From Betaproteobacteria bacterium (GTDB lineage Bacteria; Acidobacteriota; Terriglobia; Acidiferrales; UBA7541), in contig CAJCHZ010000077.1 of the NCBI GenBank assembly GCA_903970165.1, positions 1-64,000 of the forward strand: a stretch of DNA of 64,000 nt, read 5' to 3'. The notes beneath the pieces are model-generated. The model did no database searches and had not been told where the DNA came from. It was given only the letters and a program-made list of their open reading frames with translations. Position numbers and translations under genes: made by a program. Below, in pieces: positions 56,291 to 64,000 of this stretch (position 1 is the stretch's first letter; each line of letters starts with the position of its first letter).

Positions 56291-56520
56291 ACCGCATCGT
56301 AAGCATTGTGCTCTGCTTTCACGATCACCACACCTCGCTTACCTCCCGAAATGCCCTTTCTTAAGTCTTCCACTCTGCCGCAAGAATGGCCCTACATCTT
56401 CTCGACGAAAGAGGAAAAAGGTTCATGCCCGGGGCCCGAGCCAGCAACTAAAAAAGAAATACAACAAATTGTTATAACCGTTTCCTCGGGCGTCTGAATC
56501 GAATGCTGGGAGTCAGGGCA
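56291..56520. other. AT-rich interval before the glycerol operon
   Basis: No gene seen. AACAA-A-TTGTT at 56463-56473 is a short palindrome and TATAAC at 56473-56478 a possible -10 sequence without a matching -35. Another TATAAT occurs at 56554-56559 just inside the porin frame. These could mark the operon promoter, but support is weak. Confidence 0.35.
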
Positions 56521-57867
56521 ATGAAAACGGAATCAGCATTTCCTCAAATGCTATATAATAGAGGTGTACATAAAAAGTATGTATTAACCAGTGTATATAC
56601 ATTGGCACTGCTGTTCTTGTGTTCCGCGAGCAGGCTCTGCGCGCAAGGCCAAGTAACCTTGGATGCTTTGTATGCCGGCGACGATTCCTCCGCGCCCCAT
56701 CCGGCCAGGGACTATTTGTTCGGTGATTGGGGTGGCAAAAGAAGTGAACTGGCGTCGAAAGGAGTTGTCTTCGACTTCTTCTACGTCGCGGACCTGCAGG
56801 GGAATCCCGTAGGCGGTCTTCAGCAAACTCAGGCCGGATGGGGACGCATCCGCGGCACCATGGACGTTGACTTGGGAAGACTGGCTGGCTGGGATGGCTG
56901 GACTTTCCACGCCACAGGGCTGTGGCAGTTCGGGGGCAACCTCGGTGCCGATATGGGAACCCTCGCAAATCCCAGCGGCCTCGTCAGCGCGCATACCACG
57001 CGGCTGGACTCCTTCTGGGTGCAAAAGTCACTCGATCACAATCGTTTCTACATTCGCGTAGGCCAACTGGCCGGACTTGATTTTTACGGCAATCAGGAAT
57101 ATGGAGCTTCCTACCTGATCGAACCATTCGACTATGCCTTCGGAAATCTTTTCACCGACTACGAATCGTTCAATCCTGCCGGCACACCTGGCGCACAGAT
57201 TCAGCTCTTTCTCTGGCGCACCCTATACCTTAAAACGGCCGTTCTTTCCGGCAACCGCGACCCCTATGAGCAAGATCCCACTGGTTTCCATTTCGCGATC
57301 CGGGATTCACCCGTGTTCGCGGACGAAATTGGTTTCACGCGCGACAAGGCCAACGAAGTCCAGGTGCATCGAAAAACCTATCCCGGCATCTACAAGTTCG
57401 GTTCAACGTACAACGCAGGCAAATTCACAAACGCGGCAGGAATTCGTAGCAGCGGCAACTACCTGATCTACGCCATGGCGAATCAAGCGTTATACAGGTC
57501 CGAAGCCGGTGCCAACAGCGGCCTGGATGCAACTGTCGGCTTTGACTGGGGCCCCGGAGACCTCAACCGTGAAAACAGCCAGACCATCGCGGGTATTCGA
57601 TACAACGGCCCCATTCCAAGCCGGCCGCAGGATGGAGTTGCTTTTGCGTTCGTATATACGAAAATAGGCGATCCGTTTCAGGCCGTAGGAATTCCTCCAG
57701 GCTTGCCTCTTCTCGGATCGGAAAAGGCCTTTGAGACAAACTATGCGCTCCAGGTCAAACCTTACTTTCTCGTTCAGCCAGTGTTTCAATACTACGTGGA
57801 CGTCGGCGCGAACTCGCATATTCCTAACGCCGCCGTATTAGGCTTCCGCGTAAAAGTGACCTTTTGA
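56521..57867 (+). CDS. oprB: OprB-type carbohydrate-selective porin
   Basis: A 448-residue outer-membrane porin from ATG 56521. The signal peptide region YVLTSVYTLALLFLCSASRL ends near CAQGQ. The mature chain starts with YLFGDWGGKRSELASKGV, the hallmark of OprB porins, then alternates in beta-barrel fashion and ends AVLGFRVKVTF with a terminal Phe as expected. ATG 56548 is an alternative start. It precedes glpD by 18 bases, so it probably delivers glycerol or related polyols across the outer membrane in this operon; OprB classically carries glucose. Confidence 0.88.
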   Translation: MKTESAFPQMLYNRGVHKKYVLTSVYTLALLFLCSASRLCAQGQVTLDALYAGDDSSAPHPARDYLFGDWGGKRSELASKGVVFDFFYVADLQGNPVGGLQQTQAGWGRIRGTMDVDLGRLAGWDGWTFHATGLWQFGGNLGADMGTLANPSGLVSAHTTRLDSFWVQKSLDHNRFYIRVGQLAGLDFYGNQEYGASYLIEPFDYAFGNLFTDYESFNPAGTPGAQIQLFLWRTLYLKTAVLSGNRDPYEQDPTGFHFAIRDSPVFADEIGFTRDKANEVQVHRKTYPGIYKFGSTYNAGKFTNAAGIRSSGNYLIYAMANQALYRSEAGANSGLDATVGFDWGPGDLNRENSQTIAGIRYNGPIPSRPQDGVAFAFVYTKIGDPFQAVGIPPGLPLLGSEKAFETNYALQVKPYFLVQPVFQYYVDVGANSHIPNAAVLGFRVKVTF

Positions 57868-57885
57868 AGGAGGTTGGGCGCACTT

Positions 57886-59568
57886 ATGAGACCACGGGAT
57901 CAGCAGCTCCAGGGCATAGCGGGCAAATCGTTTGATGTTTGCGTGATCGGTGGTGGAGCGACTGGCGCGGCGTGCTCACTTGACGCCCAGCTGCGCGGGC
58001 TGCGAACGGTAATGCTCGACGCCGGCGATTTCGCCGGGGCGACTTCGAGCGCCGCCACCAAAATTGTACACGGCGGCGTGCGTTACCTCGAAGAAGCCAT
58101 CAAAGACGTTGATCCGAAGGAATACCATGTGGTTGTGCGCGCCCTTCACGAACGGGTTCGCATGCTGAACAACGCGCCGCACCTCACCCGGCAACTGGCG
58201 TTTGTGGTGCCGAGCTACCATTGGCTGAATGCTGCCTACCTGGACATTGGCCTAAAAATCTACGATTGGCTGGCCGGCTCTGCCCGCATCGCGCCAAGCA
58301 AGTATGTCTCCCGCGAAGAAACACTGGAGCGCATGCCGAACTTGAAGCAGGAAGGCCTGATCGGCTCCGTGCAGTATGCAGACGGGCAATTCGACGACGC
58401 GAGGTACTGCCTTGCGCTAGCCCAGACGTTTTCCGAGGCAGGCGGGAATGCCCTCAATTACGCTCGCGTAACGGAATTTGGCCGCAACTCGGCCGGGCGT
58501 CTTTCCAGCGTCCACGTTACCGAGAATCGAGCCGGTAAGCAGTTCGTCGTGAATGCCAAAGTTTTCATCAATGCCACCGGGCCTTTCACGGATGCCATTC
58601 GAACCCTTGCTACGCCCACCGTGCACAAGCGCATGCGTCTCAGCAAGGGAGCCCACATCCTGTTTCCGCGCGACGTTTTCCCTTGCAAGGATGCGATGTT
58701 GATTCCGAAGACGGATGATGGGCGCGTCCTTTTTGTTGTTCCCTGGCGTGGTCGGCTTCTCGTCGGTACGACCGAACAGGAAGTTACACCCGATGAAGAA
58801 TATTTTGTGAGCCGCGAAGATGTCGACTTCATGCTCGGCCAGCTGAACAAATATCTCGAACATCCGGTGAAGGCTTCTCAAATCGTTAGCGGTTTCGCCG
58901 GAGCGCGTCCTTTGGTCAGCGCGGGAGAGAACGAGAGCACACAAAAGATCGCACGCGACGACGTGATCGAAGTGGACGCCAAGAGCGGCTTAATCAGCAT
59001 CATGGGCGGGAAGTGGACGACGCATCGCGCCATGGCAGAGGATACCGTCGCTGCCGCTCAAAAGGCGCTGGGCGTTCCCGTCACGGAAAGTCCAACTCGG
59101 TCGCACGTCCTTCATGGCGGAGAAGGATTTAGCAATGACCTTTCGGAAAAGCTCACGGCCGCATTCCCTATTTCCAAGGAAACAGCCCGTCACCTGGCGG
59201 CCAAGTTCGGCACCGCCGCATGGAAAGTGCTGGAACTCACCAAGGGAGGCGCCAATCTTGGCCAACCTATCCTTTCTGGCTCTCCGCAAATTCAAGCCGA
59301 GGTTGTCTACTGCGTGCGCGAGGAACTCGCTGCCACGATCGAAGACATTCTCGCGCGCAGGATCGGTGTGCAGTTTTATTCCTGGCGGGACGCCATTCGC
59401 TGCGCGCCACCTGTCGGCAAGCTGATGGCACAAGAGCTCCAATGGTCAAATGATCAAACACAGGCAGCCGTGGAAGCTTATGTTGGCAAGATAAATCACT
59501 ACTTGGAGAAAGCAGGTTTGGAACAGGAGACGCCTTCCGGTGCCGCGGGGCGCGCATCGGCCGATTGA
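57886..59568 (+). CDS. glpD: FAD-dependent glycerol-3-phosphate dehydrogenase
   Basis: A 560-residue flavoenzyme that oxidises sn-glycerol 3-phosphate to dihydroxyacetone phosphate and feeds electrons to quinone at the inner membrane. The FAD-binding motif VCVIGGGATGAACSLDA lies at about 18-34, and GATSSAATKIVHGGVRYLEE is diagnostic of GlpD. Also visible are VPWRGRLLVGTTEQEV and SIMGGKWTTHRAMAEDTV. AAGGAGG at 57867-57873 lies 12 bases before ATG 57886; TTG 57874 would be too close. It sits between the porin and glpK in one operon, 19 bases from glpK. Confidence 0.94.
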   Translation: MRPRDQQLQGIAGKSFDVCVIGGGATGAACSLDAQLRGLRTVMLDAGDFAGATSSAATKIVHGGVRYLEEAIKDVDPKEYHVVVRALHERVRMLNNAPHLTRQLAFVVPSYHWLNAAYLDIGLKIYDWLAGSARIAPSKYVSREETLERMPNLKQEGLIGSVQYADGQFDDARYCLALAQTFSEAGGNALNYARVTEFGRNSAGRLSSVHVTENRAGKQFVVNAKVFINATGPFTDAIRTLATPTVHKRMRLSKGAHILFPRDVFPCKDAMLIPKTDDGRVLFVVPWRGRLLVGTTEQEVTPDEEYFVSREDVDFMLGQLNKYLEHPVKASQIVSGFAGARPLVSAGENESTQKIARDDVIEVDAKSGLISIMGGKWTTHRAMAEDTVAAAQKALGVPVTESPTRSHVLHGGEGFSNDLSEKLTAAFPISKETARHLAAKFGTAAWKVLELTKGGANLGQPILSGSPQIQAEVVYCVREELAATIEDILARRIGVQFYSWRDAIRCAPPVGKLMAQELQWSNDQTQAAVEAYVGKINHYLEKAGLEQETPSGAAGRASAD

Positions 59569-59587
59569 TTTCTAAAGGAGAAACGCT

Positions 59588-61123
59588 ATGTCCAACTATT
59601 TGGGCGCCATCGATCAGGGGACGACAAGCACGAGGTTCATTGTCTTCGACCGAACGGGAAGAATTGTTTCGGTGGCACAGAAAGAACACGAGCAGATCTA
59701 TCCGAAACCCGGATGGGTCGAGCATGATCCGGAAGAGATTTGGCGCCGCACGCAGGAAGTAATTGCCGATGCCATGCAACAGCGGGTTTTCCGGCCCAAG
59801 GATCTTGCCGCCATTGGAATTACAAATCAGCGCGAAACGACGATTCTCTGGAATCGCAAAACCGGAAAAGCCGTATACAACGCCATCGTCTGGCAGGACA
59901 CGCGCGTCGAGGATTACGTGGCAGAACTATCTCGTGATGGCGGCCAGGACCGTTTCCGGCAGCAGACTGGATTGCCTCTCGCAACATATTTCAGCGGCCT
60001 CAAGATTCGCTGGATCTTGAACAATGTCCGCGGCGCTCGCGAACTTGCCGAAGCTGGTGATTTGTATTTCGGCAACATCGATTCCTACATGGTCTGGAAA
60101 CTTACCGGCGGAACGAACGGCGGCGTTCACGTTACGGATGTCACCAACGCCAGCCGCACTCAGTTGATGGATCTTCGTACCCTTGCCTGGGATAAAAACC
60201 AATTGAAGATTTTCGGTATTCCCGAAGCAGTCTTGCCAAAGATTGTTTCGAGCAGCGAGGTCTATGGACCTGCAAAGCTCACGTCCGTTGAAGGAGTGCC
60301 GGTGGCGGGAATTCTGGGTGACCAGCAAGCGGCGCTTGTAGGCCAAACGTGCTTCGAGTCGGGGCAGGCAAAGAATACCTATGGAACAGGCTGCTTCCTG
60401 CTGATGAATACGGGAACTGAGGCCGTGTTGTCCAAATTCGGACTGATTACAACGGTCGCTTTCAAATTCGGCCAGAAGCCTGCTCAGTACGCTCTCGAAG
60501 GCAGCATTGCGATCACCGGCGCACTGGTCCAGTGGGTTCGCGACAATCTCGGCCTCATCGAAAAGAGCTCGGATATCGAAACTCTCGCGCGCACCGTGAA
60601 GGACAACGGCGGTGTCTATTTCGTCCCCGCCTTCTCCGGTCTATACGCTCCGTACTGGCAGGCGAGTGCGCGCGGCGTGATCGCCGGCCTCACGCGTTAC
60701 GCCAACAAAGGACACATCGCCCGCTCCGTTCTCGAGGCAACGGCTTTCCAGACGCGCGAGGTCGTCGAGGCCATGGAGAAGGACTCAAAAATTAATCTCG
60801 ACGTCCTTCGCACCGACGGTGGAATGGTCGTAAACGAGCTCTTGATGCAGTTTCAATCCGACATTCTCGATCGCCCAGTGGTTCGTCCTCTGATTAAAGA
60901 AACCACTGCCCTCGGCTCGGCTTATGCCGCTGGTCTCGCGGTCGGTTATTACAAAGATCTCGACGAACTCCGCGCCAACTGGGGAGTGGATCATACCTGG
61001 AAGCCTCAGATGGAGAACGGCACCCGGGAAAATCTTTACAGCGAATGGAAGAAGGCCGTAACCCGTTCGTTTAACTGGGCGGATACTCCTGGCGTTGGCA
61101 CGGCAGCAAAAAGCGGCTCTTAA
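59588..61123 (+). CDS. glpK: glycerol kinase
   Basis: A 511-residue FGGY-family kinase that phosphorylates glycerol at C3 using ATP. The N-terminus has [19 protein letters not shown]; the substrate and catalytic region shows [22 protein letters not shown] and [17 protein letters not shown] (catalytic Asp in GDQQ). [14 protein letters not shown] and [17 protein letters not shown] are also typical. A strong AAAGGAGAAACGCT ribosome site precedes ATG. It is nearly full-length relative to E. coli GlpK (502). It acts with the adjacent facilitator and dehydrogenase. Confidence 0.97.
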   Translation: MSNYLGAIDQGTTSTRFIVFDRTGRIVSVAQKEHEQIYPKPGWVEHDPEEIWRRTQEVIADAMQQRVFRPKDLAAIGITNQRETTILWNRKTGKAVYNAIVWQDTRVEDYVAELSRDGGQDRFRQQTGLPLATYFSGLKIRWILNNVRGARELAEAGDLYFGNIDSYMVWKLTGGTNGGVHVTDVTNASRTQLMDLRTLAWDKNQLKIFGIPEAVLPKIVSSSEVYGPAKLTSVEGVPVAGILGDQQAALVGQTCFESGQAKNTYGTGCFLLMNTGTEAVLSKFGLITTVAFKFGQKPAQYALEGSIAITGALVQWVRDNLGLIEKSSDIETLARTVKDNGGVYFVPAFSGLYAPYWQASARGVIAGLTRYANKGHIARSVLEATAFQTREVVEAMEKDSKINLDVLRTDGGMVVNELLMQFQSDILDRPVVRPLIKETTALGSAYAAGLAVGYYKDLDELRANWGVDHTWKPQMENGTRENLYSEWKKAVTRSFNWADTPGVGTAAKSGS

Positions 61124-61162
61124 TCTTACGCAAGATAAATCTCGAAGAGAGGATTGTCCGAC

Positions 61163-61891
61163 ATGCTTTCACCATTTTTCGGAGAGTTCATGGGAACTCT
61201 GGTGTTGATTCTGCTCGGCGACGGCGTTGTGGCCGGCGTGCTGTTGAAGCGCTCGAAAGCAGAAAACGCCGGCTGGATGGTTATTACGACCGGTTGGGCG
61301 TTTGCCGTTATGGCAGGAGTGTACGTTTCGATAGCCTGCGGCAGTAAGGACGCCTTTCTCAATCCGGCCTTCACACTCGGAGTTGCGATCACCTCACACG
61401 ACTATTCAAAACTCGTTCCTCTAATCGGAGCGCAAATGCTTGGCGCATTTGTCGGCGCTGCTCTTGTTTGGCTGCAGTACTTGCCTCATTGGAAGGAAAC
61501 TCCAGACACCTCTCTGAAGCTGGCGGTTTTTTGTACCGCGCCTGCAATTCGCAACATCGCGGCAAATCTTATCAGCGAGATCATCGGCACATTCGCTCTT
61601 GTATTTATAGCCGCGACTATTTTCTCGAAAGCGGTTGCGAAGGATGGCATTGCCGCTGGTCTTGGGCCTTACCTCGTAGGTTGTCTTGTCTGGGCAATTG
61701 GTCTTTCGCTCGGCGGCACGACCGGCTACGCGATCAATCCAGCCCGCGACCTCGGTCCTCGCATCGCTCACGCGGTTCTTCCCATTGCAGGCAAGGGGAA
61801 CTCGGACTGGGGATATGCGACCATCCCCGTGGTTGGCCCCCTTATCGGCGCCAGCCTCGCAGGACTTCTTATCCGCGTCCTAAGTTTTTGA
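61163..61891 (+). CDS. glpF: glycerol facilitator (MIP family)
   Basis: A 242-residue aquaglyceroporin with six helices and two half-helices. Both NPA boxes are present: LNPAFTLGVA and INPARDLGPR; the Asp after the second NPAR is typical of glycerol-conducting rather than water-only channels. ATG 61163 is chosen because AGAGAGGA lies 9 bases upstream; TTG 61154 has no room for a ribosome site. It completes the porin-glpD-glpK-glpF operon: outer-membrane entry, inner-membrane entry, phosphorylation and oxidation. Confidence 0.94.
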   Translation: MLSPFFGEFMGTLVLILLGDGVVAGVLLKRSKAENAGWMVITTGWAFAVMAGVYVSIACGSKDAFLNPAFTLGVAITSHDYSKLVPLIGAQMLGAFVGAALVWLQYLPHWKETPDTSLKLAVFCTAPAIRNIAANLISEIIGTFALVFIAATIFSKAVAKDGIAAGLGPYLVGCLVWAIGLSLGGTTGYAINPARDLGPRIAHAVLPIAGKGNSDWGYATIPVVGPLIGASLAGLLIRVLSF

Positions 61892-61979
61892 TGCTCCCTG
61901 CAAATCGGTTGGTACCAAGTTGGTCCCAACAAATCGATGCAAACGACGCCCTATGCTAAAATTACAAAGTCGTTTGCGT

Positions 61980-62055
61980 GGGCGTGTAGCTCAGCTGGGA
62001 GAGCGCGTGCTTTGCAAGCATGAGGTCGCAGGTTCGATCCCTGTCACGTCCACCA
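61980..62055 (+). tRNA. tRNA-Ala (anticodon TGC)
   Basis: A 76-base cloverleaf. Acceptor arm GGGCGTG pairs with CACGTCC (one G-T), followed by A73 and an encoded CCA at 62053-62055. The D arm has AGCTCAGCTGGGAGAGC, the anticodon stem CGTGC/GCATG encloses TTTGCAA with anticodon TGC, and the T arm has GGTTCGATCC. No integrated element is seen downstream. Confidence 0.97.
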
Positions 62056-62088
62056 TTCCTTGCTTTTTAGTCAGGCCTGCCACGCTGC

Positions 62089-64000
62089 TTAGGAGAGGGT
62101 GCTTTGCAGGACTTCCTGCAGCAGCTCTTGCTTTTGCTGGCTGAGTTTTTTTCCGCGTTCCGTCAAATAAAAAACGTCGATAGCTTTTTGCCCTTCTGTG
62201 TCAATCAGTGCCACATCAATGTTGCAGCCGAGCCGAGCGAGCGCTGAACCCACGTCGTACAACAATCCCGGACGATCCTGCGCCATGATCTCCAGCAAAG
62301 TGCTGTGTACCGAGGACGCGTCGTCGTAGCCGATTTGCGTTTCCACCGCCACTTTGGGGGGCTTCGCCTTGCTCGCGATTTCGCGTGCTTTCAGAAGCGG
62401 ATCGAGCGGTGCCTTTCCCATGGCTACATCGGCGAGGCTCTTGCGGAACCGCTCGATTTCCGTCGGATTCAACTCGAGCGTGTGGTGCAAATCGACGAAA
62501 TGAAACGTGTCCAGCACGACGCCCGCGGCGTTGGCGAAAGCATCGGCCTTCACGATGTTCATCCCCCATCCGGCCAGCACACCGGAGATGGTGGCGAAAA
62601 GGGCGGGACGATCAGCGGTCAGAATCGTCAGTGAGAAGGAATGGTGGCGCGCTTTCAGCTCGGTCTGTACCGGCTCCGCGCCCAGCTTCTGATACAACTG
62701 GAAGTGCGCGGCGATCTCCGCCGGCGTGTGCACCGCACGATAGCGGCGAGGGAAGCCTTCGAGGAACCGTTCGACTTCCGTTTTGTTCGCCCCTCCGGCC
62801 TGGCTGCTGACTTGTTCGAGAAGAGAAAGTTCGTCGGAAGCATGCAGACGATCGCGGTCGAGTGTGCGGCTGAAATAGTTAGAAGTCGCGGCAAAGAGCT
62901 GCCAAAGCATTTCCGCTTTCCAGGGCGTAAGCGCTTCCGGATTGACGGCATGAATGTCGCCATACGTCATCAGGCACAATCGCTGCAATCGCTCTTGCGT
63001 GGCCACCGCGTCCGCAAACGCAGAAACAGTCCCGGGATCGAAGATATCGCGTCGCTGCATCGTGGCGGACATGTCGAGGTGATGCTCGATCAGAAAGTGC
63101 ACTTCGGCAGCGTCGTATTCGGAAAGGCGAAAGCGGGCCGCTGCAGTTTCGAGGGCCCCGAGACTTCCGGTGACGTGGTTTTCAACCGCCATACCTTTAC
63201 CCACATCATGCAGAAGCAGCGCCAGAATCAACAGATCGCGGCGCTCGACGGTTTTCCAAAGCTGGCGAAAATGTGTCGCGCGCTCGTCGCAAGAATCAGG
63301 CAACTCCTGGAGGTGCTCGATCGTCCGCAGCGAGTGCTCGTCCACCGTATATCGGTGATAAAAGTCGCGCACCACGAGCGAGTCGATCGCCCTGAATTCT
63401 GGCAAGACTTCCATGAGCATAGAAAGGCGCTGCATCGGCCGCAAAGCCATGCTGGGGTAATCGGCCCCGAGAATCTCGCGCAGCGTCGTCCAATTCACTT
63501 CCGTATTTTTCTGCGGAAGTTCCGGATGCTTCAGAATGTAGAAAATAGCTCGTTCGGCTTCGCGGCTAAGAGGTATCCCGGTACGGGCGGCCTCGGCAAA
63601 AAGTGCAAAGGTGACTGTACGGTCGGAGAGGGCCTGTTCATCCACTACTTCGAGCATGCCGTCGCGGACGGCAAATGATCTTCCTTTCCGCATGTCGCCG
63701 CGTGCACCGCGAGCGGCATTGAGCAGTCGCGCGCGGAGTGAAAGCTGCACGGCAGGCTTTTGTTCGATGTAGCGGAGAAGCAGCCGGTTCAGAACGCGAG
63801 CCTGACGGAAATACAGGCGCATCCATTCTTCGGGGCTGCGCCGAAGGTCGCGGGCCGGGCCTTTCGGAATACCCAGAGAACGCTCCGCGGCGGCGCTCTG
63901 CAATTCGTAGGTCAGCGTGTTGTCGTTGCGAGCGTTGCTGTAGTGCAGGAAGCAGCGAATCGCGCATAGGAAGTCCACCGCCGTGGCCGACAATTCCTCT
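62089..64000 (-). CDS. glnD: PII uridylyltransferase/uridylyl-removing enzyme, C-terminal part
   Basis: The last 637 codons of a GlnD-type enzyme; the frame is open to the window edge, so the N-terminal nucleotidyltransferase part lies outside. GlnD adds UMP to PII protein and removes it according to glutamine level. Visible parts are the GlnD linker (RSPEEWMRLYFRQARVLNRL), the HD domain (DFYHRYTVDEHSLRTIEHL, LLLHDVGKGM and HFLIEHHLDMSATMQRRD) and two C-terminal ACT domains beginning at SFSLTILTADRPALFATISG and STLLEIMAQDRPGLLYDVGS. The 3' end is convergent with tRNA-Ala, 33 bases away. Confidence 0.93.
   Translation of the reverse strand, partial: EELSATAVDFLCAIRCFLHYSNARNDNTLTYELQSAAAERSLGIPKGPARDLRRSPEEWMRLYFRQARVLNRLLLRYIEQKPAVQLSLRARLLNAARGARGDMRKGRSFAVRDGMLEVVDEQALSDRTVTFALFAEAARTGIPLSREAERAIFYILKHPELPQKNTEVNWTTLREILGADYPSMALRPMQRLSMLMEVLPEFRAIDSLVVRDFYHRYTVDEHSLRTIEHLQELPDSCDERATHFRQLWKTVERRDLLILALLLHDVGKGMAVENHVTGSLGALETAAARFRLSEYDAAEVHFLIEHHLDMSATMQRRDIFDPGTVSAFADAVATQERLQRLCLMTYGDIHAVNPEALTPWKAEMLWQLFAATSNYFSRTLDRDRLHASDELSLLEQVSSQAGGANKTEVERFLEGFPRRYRAVHTPAEIAAHFQLYQKLGAEPVQTELKARHHSFSLTILTADRPALFATISGVLAGWGMNIVKADAFANAAGVVLDTFHFVDLHHTLELNPTEIERFRKSLADVAMGKAPLDPLLKAREIASKAKPPKVAVETQIGYDDASSVHSTLLEIMAQDRPGLLYDVGSALARLGCNIDVALIDTEGQKAIDVFYLTERGKKLSQQKQELLQEVLQSTLS

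Noticed and set aside
61980-62088. Integration site at tRNA-Ala
   Set aside because: No direct repeat of the tRNA end, no integrase and no foreign genes lie nearby; the region downstream is the ordinary glnD end.

Overview
The window looks like a chromosomal segment of a soil-type Acidobacteriota (Terriglobia-like) bacterium. The pointers are a very long permease of the acidobacterial duplicated orphan type next to a PadR regulator, the futalosine menaquinone genes mqnA and mqnC, a subtilase ending in NSVVWG repeats, many large secreted hydrolases, hpnB, and moderately high GC with mixed ATG/GTG/TTG starts. This assignment is inferred from gene content. No rRNA, phage, IS element or CRISPR array was seen, and gene density is high on both strands.

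Layout: 1-6.4 kb holds an alpha/beta hydrolase, then xerC, topA and a decayed dprA on the minus strand. 6.4-11.6 kb holds a three-part kinase-peptidase-aminotransferase protein, a DUF4097-like secreted protein, and a VapC toxin with a damaged antitoxin gene. 11.7-18.5 kb holds a secreted zinc metalloprotease, mqnA, mqnC, an RNase HI-like gene coupled to a zinc-ribbon coiled-coil gene, a tautomerase and a pilin-like protein. 18.7-24.2 kb holds a FecR-domain protein, an exported TldD/TldE-like pair and a Tat-exported MsrB. 24.3-29 kb holds the PadR/orphan permease pair and a CDF metal transporter with three C-terminal domains.

28.9-35.3 kb is a glycan-focused stretch: an ArnT-like membrane glycosyltransferase, divergent from a 1150-residue GH18-like/NodB/GT2 fusion, followed by hpnB. 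35.3-46.2 kb carries a GNAT enzyme, a putative outer-membrane protein, a small Mo-domain-like secreted protein, an M28 peptidase, a GH3 glucosidase and two large alpha/beta hydrolases. 46.4-49.1 kb has a STAS protein and the repeat-tailed subtilase.

49.5-56.3 kb is one tightly coupled operon: a membrane HD-GYP/GAF/GGDEF protein followed by an oligopeptide-type ABC transporter (two permeases, binding protein, one ATPase), with 1-4 base overlaps. 56.5-61.9 kb is a glycerol operon (OprB-type porin, glpD, glpK, glpF). It is followed by tRNA-Ala(TGC) and, convergently, the C-terminal part of glnD running off the window.

The best candidates for less-described biology are the c-di-GMP/peptide-transport operon, the GH18/NodB/GT2 fusion region, the kinase-M23-aminotransferase fusion, the exported TldD/TldE pair, and the strictly conserved NSVVWG tail. 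All function statements rest on motif and family recognition by eye; no database search was run.
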